The translations under genes were made by a program, and so were the position numbers. Below the pieces are notes generated by a model. It searched no databases and had not been told where the DNA came from. It was given only the letters and a program-made list of their open reading frames with translations. A stretch of DNA of 64,000 bases from Chryseobacterium candidae. GTDB taxonomy: Bacteria; Bacteroidota; Bacteroidia; Flavobacteriales; Weeksellaceae. The DNA is taken from assembly GCF_004916905.1 (NCBI RefSeq), contig NZ_SDLV01000023.1:1-64000 (forward strand), read 5' to 3'. Shown piece after piece: positions 35,279 to 42,776 of the stretch (position 1 is the stretch's first letter; each line of letters starts with the position of its first letter).

Positions 35279-36676
35279 ATGAAAATGATTAAATTTTATT
35301 CCCTAATCGCAATATATGCGGCAACAGCAGGCATAAAAGCTCAGGTAGGGATAAATACTACAAATCCACAGGCAACTTTAGATGTTGCAGGAAGTACTAA
35401 TACAAGTATGAGAGATGGTATTCTGCCTCCAAGAGTTTCTAAACAGCAGTTAGCTTCTAAGGATGTGGGAATCTACGGAAGTGCCCAGAAAGGGACCATT
35501 GTCTATGTTACAGACTCAACTACCCCCACCGGTACAACGCCAAGTATAGCAGAGGTTGGCAGTATTGACAACATTGGATATTACTATTTTAGCGGATTTC
35601 AATGGGTTCCTTTTGCAATGAATATCTACAATACAGACGGAAGTCTTTCAGGAAACAGAGTAGTGACTCAAAATGCCAATAGCTTATCATTTACAACCAC
35701 GGCAACCAATGGCTTTTCTGTTGACGGGACTACCTTTTCTGTAGATGGAGCCAATCACAGAATCGGATTGGGAACAAGTTCTCCTGAAACAAAATTCCAT
35801 GTAGTTTCCACTACTCCATCTTCAAACCGATATAATTTGATTGATGCCAGTGCCGGAACCAATCAGTACGGAATTGTCGCTTTAAGAAATACTTCTGCTT
35901 TGGCCACAGGAAATTTTTCATTGCTTAGTTTTACCAATAACGGGCCTTCTTCAGGTGGGGGAAATTGGGCATTAGGATCTGTTCGTACGGGATCAACATT
36001 GACCAATGGTTCGGAAGAAGATTTTTATATCGGAAATTCTACCGGAGGTGGTTTAATTGAAAGAATGAGAATTAATCCTATAACGGGAAATGTAGGAATC
36101 GGAACGTCTCCTGCAACAAATAAACTGCACATTAATGCGACCAACCCTGTAAGACTGGAGGGACTGCAGGCTGCGGCAGGAACGGCAGGAAGCTTAACGG
36201 TGAACAGTACAGGCGTTGTACAGTTAAAAAACTCTTCCAGCATCAGTGCTGCAAGAGGTACCGGAATAGTTTCAATTACACAAAACAATACTTTTGTAAA
36301 TACCTCCGTTTCGGTAAAAACTTTTGATAATCTCAGTGAAATGACAGGAAACACTTTTACAGCATTTTCTACGGGATTGTATAAAATTGATTTTACCATC
36401 AATTATCCTCAAAGAGGATCAACAGAAGACGGTGGAGATGGTTATTCAGGATATGCCCAGATCAGTCTGAACGGAATTCAGCAGTCATTTACCAATACTA
36501 AAGTTGTTCTACCTGAAGTATCTGGAGCTCCGTCTTTCGTTACCTGTACAAATTCTGCATTACTAAAAATAAATGCAGGCCAGGTACTTTCATTTCAGGC
36601 CCTTACTTTTGGATCAACTCCTAATACAACAAATATTGTAGCCCCTTTTACAATCAACGTAGTCCGCATTGATTAA
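35279..36676 (+). CDS. Secreted fibre-like VGINT-family protein with C1q-like C-terminus
   Basis: A 465-residue exported protein. Signal peptide MKMIKFYSLIAIYAATAGIK, then AQVGINTTNPQATLDVAGS and GILPPRVSKQQLASKDVGIY with GTIVYVTDST, matching the N-terminal module of the 712-residue and 250-residue paralogues. Fibre-type motifs follow (RIGLGTSSPETKFHVVSTT, VGIGTSPATNKLHI). The last 140 residues (GTGIVSITQNNTFVNTSVSV, FTAFSTGLYKIDFTINYPQR, ALLKINAGQVLSFQALTF) look like a C1q/TNF-type jelly roll. No T9SS domain is visible. It lies downstream of the second HTH module on the same strand. Confidence 0.8.
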   Translation: MKMIKFYSLIAIYAATAGIKAQVGINTTNPQATLDVAGSTNTSMRDGILPPRVSKQQLASKDVGIYGSAQKGTIVYVTDSTTPTGTTPSIAEVGSIDNIGYYYFSGFQWVPFAMNIYNTDGSLSGNRVVTQNANSLSFTTTATNGFSVDGTTFSVDGANHRIGLGTSSPETKFHVVSTTPSSNRYNLIDASAGTNQYGIVALRNTSALATGNFSLLSFTNNGPSSGGGNWALGSVRTGSTLTNGSEEDFYIGNSTGGGLIERMRINPITGNVGIGTSPATNKLHINATNPVRLEGLQAAAGTAGSLTVNSTGVVQLKNSSSISAARGTGIVSITQNNTFVNTSVSVKTFDNLSEMTGNTFTAFSTGLYKIDFTINYPQRGSTEDGGDGYSGYAQISLNGIQQSFTNTKVVLPEVSGAPSFVTCTNSALLKINAGQVLSFQALTFGSTPNTTNIVAPFTINVVRID

Positions 36677-36751
36677 TCCTTTGAATTACACTAAAAACAG
36701 GTAAAGCTCCCATTACCTTACAGGCAAATTCTATCAACACAAATACATCAT

Positions 36752-36780
36752 AAGAACAGCTTCATTTTGCAGCTGTTCTT
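36752..36780 (+). terminator. Hairpin after the surface-protein gene
   Basis: AAGAACAGCT pairs with AGCTGTTCTT around a nine-base loop, 75 bases after the stop. The T tract is weak (ATGTATTTAAT). Confidence 0.55.
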
Positions 36781-36822
36781 ATGTATTTAATAATATTTTT
36801 TAAATTAGAAATACAAACATAA

Positions 36823-37056
36823 TTATATAATGTCTGGTGAGTTTTTATTATCGAAAAAAAATAAATCTTTTATATACTTATCACAAAACTGATATATACT
36901 GTCGCCATCTACTGCATTAAAATCTACTTCGTGCTGGATGAAATAACCGTTTGACCATTTCAAGGTTGTTAAAGTTCCTTCTTTGTGAGATTTATTGAAA
37001 GTTTCCTCTCCCACAGTAGGCTTGTATTTACCATTCAAGAAGATTTCAAAAGACAA
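36823..37056 (-). CDS. Small protein of unknown function behind the VIT gene
   Basis: A 77-residue soluble protein (MSFEIFLNGKYKPTVGEETF, then TLTTLKWSNGYFIQHEVDFN), with no signal peptide or membrane segment. I do not recognise the family. Its start lies 11 bases after the stop of the VIT-type transporter gene on the same strand, so the two are probably one transcript. It is the only open frame here and its codon use looks ordinary for the window, which favours a real gene. Confidence 0.55.
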   Translation of the reverse strand: MSFEIFLNGKYKPTVGEETFNKSHKEGTLTTLKWSNGYFIQHEVDFNAVDGDSIYQFCDKYIKDLFFFDNKNSPDII

Positions 37057-37067
37057 TATTTACATTT

Positions 37068-37763
37068 TCAGGTAACATTTACGCCGAAAACATGTCCAAC
37101 CAATGCTGTAATTCCCATTGCGACAGTTCCCCAGAAACAGATTCTCAACACGGCAATTTTAATATCGGAACCTCCGGCTCTGGCAGAAACAGCTCCCAAA
37201 AGCATTAAAAATATGATTGAAAAACCATACTGGAAGTATACCATTTGCTTAAGAGGAGCCAAAAGAGAAATGGTAAACGGCAATAAAGCTCCTACTGCAA
37301 ATGAACTGAATGAGGCGAGTGCTGCCTGCAAAGGTTTCGCCTGTGTGATTTCATTTATACCCAGTTCGTCACGGGCATGCGCTCCAAGTGCATCGTGTTC
37401 TGTAAGTTCAATAGCTACCTGCATGGCGGTTTCTTTGGTACAACCTCTTCTTTCATACACTTTGGCCAATTCTCTAAGTTCTATTTCGGGTATTTCTTCC
37501 AGCTCGCGCTGCTCACGAATCAAATCTGCCTTTTCAGTATCTTCCTGTGAGCTTACGGATACATATTCCCCGGCAGCCATAGACATTGCTCCGGCAATCA
37601 TTCCTGCCAGTGCAGCAAGAATAATCACATGCCGTTCCGGAGCTGCTGCCGCAACCCCTATGACGATACTTGTGGTGGACAACAACCCGTCATTTGCCCC
37701 TAATACAGCTGCCCGAAGCCAGCCTACTCTGTTTACATAATGTTTCTCCAGCGGATGATGCAT
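37068..37763 (-). CDS. VIT1/CCC1-family iron/manganese transporter
   Basis: A 231-residue inner-membrane protein. The N-terminal block HYVNRVGWLRAAVLGANDGL, then STTSIVIGVAAA, and the next helix AGMIAGAMSMAAGEYVSVSS are diagnostic of the VIT family. The cytoplasmic loop EELEEIPEIELRELAKVYER-like segment (about residues 85 to 130) carries the acidic residues that bind metal in VIT1. Three further membrane spans follow. It probably moves Fe2+ or Mn2+ across the inner membrane; direction and metal are inferred from the family. Confidence 0.9.
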   Translation of the reverse strand: MHHPLEKHYVNRVGWLRAAVLGANDGLLSTTSIVIGVAAAAPERHVIILAALAGMIAGAMSMAAGEYVSVSSQEDTEKADLIREQRELEEIPEIELRELAKVYERRGCTKETAMQVAIELTEHDALGAHARDELGINEITQAKPLQAALASFSSFAVGALLPFTISLLAPLKQMVYFQYGFSIIFLMLLGAVSARAGGSDIKIAVLRICFWGTVAMGITALVGHVFGVNVT

Positions 37764-37964
37764 AATTTTTGTTTTGGTAGCAGCATAAAGTTACCAAATG
37801 TTTCATCAAGAATCATTTTAAATTAACTTCATTTCATTATCAGTGAAGGTCTTCTATTTTTATCAGACAGCTAAAGGTTCATTTTTGAGGTTATTTTCAA
37901 TTTAAATATTCAGGAAACCAAGAATATTATTTCAGGAAAAAATCTATTATATAAAGCATCTCAT
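37764..37964. other. Intergenic part upstream of the VIT gene
   Basis: This is the likely VIT promoter region; no consensus element is clear to me. The rest of the gap up to 38102 holds the aspartate-kinase terminator at 37965..38000. Confidence 0.4.
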
Positions 37965-38000
37965 TAAAAAAACGGTCATACAGACTGCTCTATATGACCG
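37965..38000 (-). terminator. Terminator of the aspartate kinase transcript
   Basis: On the minus strand CGGTCATA and TATGACCG form a stem around a 12-base loop, followed by seven T residues. It lies about 100 bases after the stop at 38103. Confidence 0.75.
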
Positions 38001-38102
38001 GTATTGAACATCAATCTATATTAATTAAAGGAAGATGTTGCAGTTTACATTTTTAACAATATTATTTCTTTCCAACATTTTTATTGAGGATGGTAATTGT
38101 TT

Positions 38103-39422
38103 CTAAAACAATCTATTATGAAGGGATCTCAGGGCTTCTATCTTATAAGCAGATGAGACCAGTAGTGAAATATTGTTCTCACTTCCTCCATAAGAAATCA
38201 TTCTTATCGGAATATGTTTTACCGCTTCAGAAACAATAGTGGCATACCCTTTATTGTTTTTTCTGAAATCTCCCACAATACAAACGATAGATTGTTCATA
38301 ATCAATTTCAACTGCTGAAAAAGATTCCAGCTCTTTCACAATTTCAGAAAGATAATCAGTTTGATCTATAGTAAGTGAAACAGCTACTTCAGAAGTAGTA
38401 ATCATGTCAATAGGTGTCTTGTAACGTTCAAAAACTTCGAAAACCTTTCTTAAAAATCCGTAAGCCATCAACATTCGTGAAGACTGAATACGAATTGCCG
38501 TAATATTGTCTTTTGCGGCAATGGCTACAATCTGATTTTGATTTGTACTTTCTCCGGAGATCAATGTCCCGGACGCACTCAAATTCATCGTATCCAGTAA
38601 TCTTACGGGAACATTATATTTTCTTGCCGGGAAAACACTTTGCGGATGAAGAATTTTAGCTCCAAAATAGGATAATTCGGCAGCTTCATCAAAACTGAGT
38701 CTGGCAATAGATTTTGTATTCTGAACAAATCTGGGATCATTGTTATGGAATCCGTCAATATCTGTCCAGATCTGGATTTCTTCAACCTGTAATGCTGCTC
38801 CTAATAATGATGCTGTATAATCTGAGCCTCCTCTTTGTAAATTATCAATTTCACCTTCGGCATTTCTGCATATATACCCCTGAGTGATAAATAAGCTTTC
38901 TTCAGGGTATTCTGAAATTTTACGCCCTGCGTGCTCTCTGATATAATCAATATTGGGTTCTTTATCTTCATCAATCAGCATGAAATCAAGTGCTGATAAT
39001 AGCACTGAAGGAATTTCAATTTCCTTTAAATGGAAATGGAAAAGCGTTGTTGAAATAATTTCTCCCTGAGCCAGAATAATCCGTTCTGCACTGGAGGTAA
39101 AGTTTTTATTTTTAAATTGATAAAACAGATCAAAAATTTTGTCAATGAACAGTAATGCTTCTGCAATACCTTCTTCAGTTTTAAACAGTTCATTAACAAA
39201 GCTTTTATACTTATCATACATTTCATCAATGTGTTTGTAAGCAGCTTCAATATCTTTTTTCTCATACAGCTCTGATAATTTTACCAGGTCATTGGTAGTT
39301 CCTGAAACAGCTGATAAAACAACAAGATGTTGATCTGCTGCCTGAGATCTGATGATAGGTAATAACTGCTCAATTCTCCCCGGACTTCCTACTGAAGTTC
39401 CTCCAAATTTTAATACTTTCAT
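38103..39422 (-). CDS. lysC: Aspartate kinase
   Basis: A 439-residue cytoplasmic enzyme that phosphorylates aspartate, the first step toward lysine, threonine and methionine. The start at 39422 gives MKVLKFGGTSVGSPGRIEQL, the kinase signature; the upstream extension to 39479 runs through a terminator hairpin and is rejected. SAERIILAQGEIIST and NLQRGGSDYTASLLGAALQ are catalytic/aspartate-binding blocks. The last 150 residues are ACT-type regulatory domains (DMITTSEVAVSLTIDQTDY). It is monofunctional, with no homoserine dehydrogenase fused. It is preceded by a leader peptide and terminator that look like an attenuator. Which amino acid inhibits it cannot be read directly. Confidence 0.92.
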   Translation of the reverse strand: MKVLKFGGTSVGSPGRIEQLLPIIRSQAADQHLVVLSAVSGTTNDLVKLSELYEKKDIEAAYKHIDEMYDKYKSFVNELFKTEEGIAEALLFIDKIFDLFYQFKNKNFTSSAERIILAQGEIISTTLFHFHLKEIEIPSVLLSALDFMLIDEDKEPNIDYIREHAGRKISEYPEESLFITQGYICRNAEGEIDNLQRGGSDYTASLLGAALQVEEIQIWTDIDGFHNNDPRFVQNTKSIARLSFDEAAELSYFGAKILHPQSVFPARKYNVPVRLLDTMNLSASGTLISGESTNQNQIVAIAAKDNITAIRIQSSRMLMAYGFLRKVFEVFERYKTPIDMITTSEVAVSLTIDQTDYLSEIVKELESFSAVEIDYEQSIVCIVGDFRKNNKGYATIVSEAVKHIPIRMISYGGSENNISLLVSSAYKIEALRSLHNRLF

Positions 39423-39450
39423 AATAGATTTAAATTGTTGAATATTTTCC

Positions 39451-39483
39451 AAAAAAAAAAGAGCTTGTCGTGATGACAAGCTC
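39451..39483 (-). terminator. Attenuator terminator ahead of aspartate kinase
   Basis: On the minus strand GAGCTTGTC-ATCAC-GACAAGCTC (39483..39461) is a perfect nine-base-pair hairpin followed by ten T residues (39460..39451). It ends 28 bases before the aspartate kinase start, so it must be overcome for expression. The loop and 3' arm contain TCACGAC, complementary to GTCGTGA at the end of the leader ORF. Confidence 0.85.
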
Positions 39484-39519
39484 CTGATATATTTTAGTTT
39501 CTAACCAAAGGAAAATGAC

Positions 39520-39576
39520 TCACGACGTTCGACGTAAGTTCTGTTTCTTTGATTTTTTAAGGTTAGATAAAATCAT
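39520..39576 (-). CDS. Putative lysine-rich leader peptide of the aspartate kinase gene
   Basis: An 18-codon ORF begins about 12 to 18 bases after the predicted transcription start and encodes MILSNLKKSKKQNLRRTS. Four of five codons 7 to 11 are Lys (AAA AAA TCA AAG AAA). Its stop codon TGA lies inside GTCGTGA, which can pair with TCACGAC in the downstream terminator; the same region can also form a local hairpin, ACTTACG with CGTGAGT. Ribosome stalling at the Lys codons would cover ACTTACG and leave GTCGTGA free to disrupt the terminator; completed translation would cover GTCGTGA. This arrangement fits classical attenuation by lysine supply. It is inference from sequence. Confidence 0.6.
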   Translation of the reverse strand: MILSNLKKSKKQNLRRTS

Positions 39577-39593
39577 TTTCTTTTTTTGCTGGG

Positions 39594-39601
39594 CAAATAT
39601 A
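39594..39601 (-). promoter_or_regulatory. Bacteroidetes -7 promoter element TATATTTG
   Basis: On the minus strand TATATTTG is a perfect TAnnTTTG match and lies 18 bases upstream of the leader-peptide start. A clear TTTG -33 element is not seen at the usual spacing. It would start the attenuated aspartate kinase transcript. Confidence 0.65.
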
Positions 39602-39755
39602 CACATTTTTATTAATCTCAGTCTAAAAAAATTCTTTCTTTTGGATGTACACCCAACACAACCAATATTGTAGCTAACGATTTATGAGCCAGACCATAGA
39701 AATCCTGAACAGGTTCATATTTTCGGGAAAATCCTATTTTCTTATCTTTGCAGCA

Positions 39756-40592
39756 ATGAATTTATTATATATCAACTGGGATGTCAATCCCGAAATCGTC
39801 AATATTTTAGGGCTTCCCATAAAATATTACGGATTACTTTTCCTTGCGGGACTTGTTTTATCATTAAATATTTTAAAAAGAATTTATAAAAAAGAGGGGC
39901 TTAGTTCACAAGCCCACGAAGCTTTATTCTCTTATGCACTGATAGGAATTTTAGTGGGTGCGAGATTGGGACATTGTCTTTTTTATGATTTTGATTATTA
40001 TTCCCAGCATCCGGTAGAGATATTTCTACCTATTCAGAAAGGACCGGATGGGATCTACCATTTCACAGGATTTGCAGGTCTTGCCAGCCATGGTGGTGGT
40101 ATTGGTCTGGTTATTATGCTTCTTATCTATGCCAGAAAGTATTCAATTCCGTTCATGACCGTTTTGGATGCAATAGCTATTGTACTTCCGTTGGGAGGTA
40201 CTTTTATCAGGCTTGCCAATCTTATGAATTCCGAGATTATAGGAACTCCTACCAATGTTCCATGGGCTTTTATTTTCCGTCAGGTGGATGATCTTCCCAG
40301 ACATCCTGCTCAGCTTTATGAAGCTATCTCTTATTTTATCATTTTCATTGCTGTATACTTTATTTACAGGAAGAATATCTTTAAAATCGGAAAAGGGTTT
40401 TATTTTGGAATCAGTATTCTGTTGATCTTCATCATGAGAATCCTGATTGAGTTTATCAAGGTAGATCAGGTAGAATTCGAGCACGGAATGAGCCTGAATA
40501 TGGGGCAGCTTTTGAGTATTCCATTTGTTCTTCTCGGATTATTCTTTATTATCAGAAGTATATGGGAGAAAGGAAAGATTAAAACCTTTTAA
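39756..40592 (+). CDS. lgt: Prolipoprotein diacylglyceryl transferase
   Basis: A 278-residue inner-membrane enzyme that transfers diacylglyceryl from phosphatidylglycerol to the lipobox cysteine of prolipoproteins. The start at 39756 (MNLLYINWDVNPEIVNILGL) fits the family; the frame's extension to 39684 adds residues not seen in Lgt. Motifs include IKYYGLLFLAGLVLS, GARLGHCLFYDFDYYSQHP, the FAGLASHGGGIG loop with the essential histidine region, and the Lgt signature PLGGTFIRLANLMNSEIIG. About seven membrane spans. Transcribed alone; a terminator follows at 40617. Confidence 0.93.
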   Translation: MNLLYINWDVNPEIVNILGLPIKYYGLLFLAGLVLSLNILKRIYKKEGLSSQAHEALFSYALIGILVGARLGHCLFYDFDYYSQHPVEIFLPIQKGPDGIYHFTGFAGLASHGGGIGLVIMLLIYARKYSIPFMTVLDAIAIVLPLGGTFIRLANLMNSEIIGTPTNVPWAFIFRQVDDLPRHPAQLYEAISYFIIFIAVYFIYRKNIFKIGKGFYFGISILLIFIMRILIEFIKVDQVEFEHGMSLNMGQLLSIPFVLLGLFFIIRSIWEKGKIKTF

Positions 40593-40616
40593 TTTTCTTA
40601 TTTCTTTTACCATAAA

Positions 40617-40656
40617 AAACTCACTGAATCCTGTTTTTCAGTGAGTTTCTTTTTTG
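40617..40656. terminator. Terminator between lgt and the convergent SDR gene
   Basis: AAACTCACTGAA pairs with TTCAGTGAGTTT, followed on the plus strand by CTTTTTT and on the minus strand by TTTATGG. It probably serves both convergent genes, mainly lgt. Confidence 0.8.
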
Positions 40657-40674
40657 CCTGGATTTTATAATATA

Positions 40675-41430
40675 TTATCTCGTTGTATATCCGCCGTTGG
40701 CAAAGATGGTTTGTCCGGTGATCCACCATCCTTCTGTTACCAGGAATTCTACCAGAGGTGCAATATCTTTAATATCAGTAAGTCCACCCAATGCGGATGC
40801 CGATTTATGATAAGCCACTGCATCATCCGTTTCCTGCCCGTAGAAGAAAGGAGTATCCATTGGGCCGGGGGCCACTGCCGTTACGGAGATACCTCTTGCT
40901 CCGAATTCTTTGGAAGCCGCTCTTGTAAAATGCTCTACCGGTGCTTTTGCTCCTGCGTAGGTGGAATACAATCCGGTGTAAGCCGCCAGCAATGAAGTAA
41001 CAATGGTACAAATCTTTCCGTGATCGTTTAGTTTTTTTCCCGCTTCCTGAAGAAAGAAGTAAGCCGACTTGGAATTGACATTGAACATCGTATCATATTC
41101 AGCTTCCGTAGTTTCTGAAAATGGCTTTTTAAGTACCATTCCTACAGTATTGATCGCAATATCAATTCCTCCGAAACGGGAAATGGTTTCATCAAAAAAC
41201 TTTGTGATATGATCTACTTTAGTAAGATCTCCCTGAAATAAAAATGCTTCAGCCCCTAAAGCCTGCACTTCAGCGAGTGTTTTTTCGCTTTCTGCTCTTG
41301 AACTTTCGCTGTTGTAGTGGATTGCCAGTTTTGCCCCTTTTGATGCAAAATCTCTGCTTAATAATCCTCCTAAATTTTTACCTCCTCCGGCAATTAAAAC
41401 AACTTTTCCCTGTACATTTTGTGTTGACAT
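40675..41430 (-). CDS. SDR-family oxidoreductase
   Basis: A 251-residue short-chain dehydrogenase. The start at 41430 gives MSTQNVQGKVVLIAGGGKNL; the longer frame to 41487 is not needed. The cofactor loop is AGGGKNLGGLLSRDFA, a variant of TGxxxGIG; the arginine/serine of HYNSESSRAE suggests NADP preference. The active site is YSTYAGAKAPVEHFTRAASK with the catalytic Tyr and Lys, and VAPGPMDTPFFY follows. NTVGMVLKKPF is the NNAG-like strand. Substrate unknown. It stands alone. Confidence 0.88.
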   Translation of the reverse strand: MSTQNVQGKVVLIAGGGKNLGGLLSRDFASKGAKLAIHYNSESSRAESEKTLAEVQALGAEAFLFQGDLTKVDHITKFFDETISRFGGIDIAINTVGMVLKKPFSETTEAEYDTMFNVNSKSAYFFLQEAGKKLNDHGKICTIVTSLLAAYTGLYSTYAGAKAPVEHFTRAASKEFGARGISVTAVAPGPMDTPFFYGQETDDAVAYHKSASALGGLTDIKDIAPLVEFLVTEGWWITGQTIFANGGYTTR

Positions 41431-41726
41431 GTTTTTATATTTAAATATTAATAAGACAAAGATCAATAATAAAAACGGCCTCAACATGGTGAAATTTTCG
41501 GAAATTTCTATTAATTATTTTTAAACCAAAGGAAAAGTATTTATTATTTCATGTGAAAAATAGTTTCTAATAGAATGTTATTTACCAATCAGATACGCTT
41601 TGTTACATAGCTTTTCAGTTAAACACTTTTGGATAATTCACAAACTCGCGTAGATTTTAGGCATAACATTTGATACCTTCCTCCCGTATTACGCACCACC
41701 ACTTCATTTTTAATATATTTTTTTAT
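41431..41726. other. Intergenic region with an unexplained terminator at its end
   Basis: About 300 bases upstream of the SDR gene with no ORF that I can support on the plus strand, although a strong plus-strand terminator follows at 41727. A small RNA could lie here. Confidence 0.35.
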
Positions 41727-41753
41727 AATCCTCAGGCTTCTGAGGATTTTTTT
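41727..41753 (+). terminator. Orphan rho-independent terminator
   Basis: AATCCTCAG (41727..41735) pairs with CTGAGGATT (41740..41748) around a four-base loop and is followed by TTTTTT. No plus-strand gene ends here; the gene upstream is on the minus strand and starts at 41430. Confidence 0.8.
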
Positions 41754-41861
41754 ATCCAATTATTACAACTTCCTTTATATCATTCCTGCCGAATATAAGG
41801 TATCACTTTAACCTTTTCTGATAATCAATCATTTAAAACCTGATTATTCATTTTATTGTTG

Positions 41862-41869
41862 TATATTTG
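41862..41869 (+). promoter_or_regulatory. Bacteroidetes -7 element TATATTTG ahead of the cold-shock-domain gene
   Basis: TATATTTG matches TAnnTTTG exactly, 248 bases before the cold-shock-domain gene at 42117. If used, it gives a 5' untranslated region of about 240 bases, as is known for cspA-type mRNAs. No -33 TTTG at standard spacing is seen. Confidence 0.5.
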
Positions 41870-42116
41870 TACATTATAAACCAAGTCTCTACTTTGTTTT
41901 CTGTAACGACCCGAATATTTTTTATTCAGTCTTTGCCTTTTGAGCAGCCATCTTTTTAACTTTTATTCTTCTATTAAGAACAATACTTGTCGGAATTTTA
42001 AAGCTCTGTATGATTGGGATTATCCAGGACAGAAAACATAGCCAGGCTTTATAGGGTCTAAAAACAGGCCAGATTGAACTCAATAATTTATAGAAACTAA
42101 ATACTAAAAATAATTT

Positions 42117-42539
42117 ATGGCAGATTCTTTTTCTAAAAAGGAAAATTTCAAGAAAAAAATTCAAAAGCAAAAAGAAAAGGCGCTAAGACGCGAAGAACGT
42201 AAAACGAACAACAACAAAGGAGCGGAGGATGTCTTCATGTATGTAGACGAATTCGGAAGATTAACTTCTACTCCCCCTGAACAAAGACAGGAAGTAAACC
42301 TTGATGATATTCAGCTGGGTGCAGCACCTATCATTGAAGAAGATCCAAGAAAAACAGGAATTGTTACTTTCCTGAGTGAAAAAGGATATGGTTTCATTAC
42401 GGAAGATAATTCCAAAGAAAACATCTTCTTCCACAATAACAACTGTACAGAGCCGGTGAAAAAAGGAAACAAAGTATCTTTCGAAAAAGAGAAATCTCCT
42501 AAAGGATTTTCCGCTGTTGAAATTCAGCTAGTTAAATAA
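42117..42539 (+). CDS. Cold-shock-domain protein with basic N-terminal extension
   Basis: A 140-residue RNA-binding protein. Residues 1 to 40 are very rich in Lys, Glu and Arg (KKENFKKKIQKQKEKALRRE) and probably helical. Residues 78 to 140 are a cold-shock domain (TGIVTFLSEKGYGFITEDNS, then ENIFFHNNNC), with RNP-like motifs KGYGFI and IFFHNN. Longer than a classical Csp (about 65 to 70 residues), it belongs to an extended Bacteroidetes type. A terminator follows at 42595. An RNA chaperone role is inferred from the domain. Confidence 0.88.
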   Translation: MADSFSKKENFKKKIQKQKEKALRREERKTNNNKGAEDVFMYVDEFGRLTSTPPEQRQEVNLDDIQLGAAPIIEEDPRKTGIVTFLSEKGYGFITEDNSKENIFFHNNNCTEPVKKGNKVSFEKEKSPKGFSAVEIQLVK

Positions 42540-42594
42540 TATGTACTTATAAAATGTTTCTGTTCTAAAAGCAGATTCATTTTAAACCATACAC

Positions 42595-42628
42595 AAAGAG
42601 ACTGCCCTTCGGACAGTCTCTTTTTTTA
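42595..42628 (+). terminator. Terminator of the cold-shock-domain gene
   Basis: AAAGAGACTG pairs with CAGTCTCTTT around CCCTTCGGA, a UUCG-type loop, followed by a run of T residues. Confidence 0.88.
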
Positions 42629-42729
42629 GGGACATATAAAAAAAGTTAACTCAACTTGTAAAAAGTTAGATCGTATCGCATTATTTCAATGATCATTACG
42701 AAAATCCATAGAAGCTGATTAAAATACAA

Positions 42730-42756
42730 AAGGAGCTGCCTAAAAGACAGCTCCTT
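42730..42756 (-). terminator. Terminator of the RND efflux operon
   Basis: AAAGGAGCTG pairs with CAGCTCCTT around CCTAAAAGA; the minus strand continues with TTTGTATTTT. It lies 20 bases after the outer-membrane subunit stop at 42777. Confidence 0.78.
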
Positions 42757-42776
42757 CATCGTAAAAAAAGTAAAAA

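Noticed and set aside
36985..37740. A 251-codon open frame on the plus strand
   Set aside because: It lies wholly antisense to the clearly recognisable VIT transporter and its translation has no domain features; it is a frame shadow.
39423..39479. N-terminal extension of aspartate kinase
   Set aside because: It would be translated through the terminator hairpin and T tract, and kinase homology begins exactly at 39422.
41922..42170. An 82-codon minus-strand frame ending KKMAAQKAKTE
   Set aside because: It overlaps the start of the cold-shock-domain gene in antisense and the hydrophobic first half matches nothing I know. The basic tail could be a relic, but support is too weak to list.
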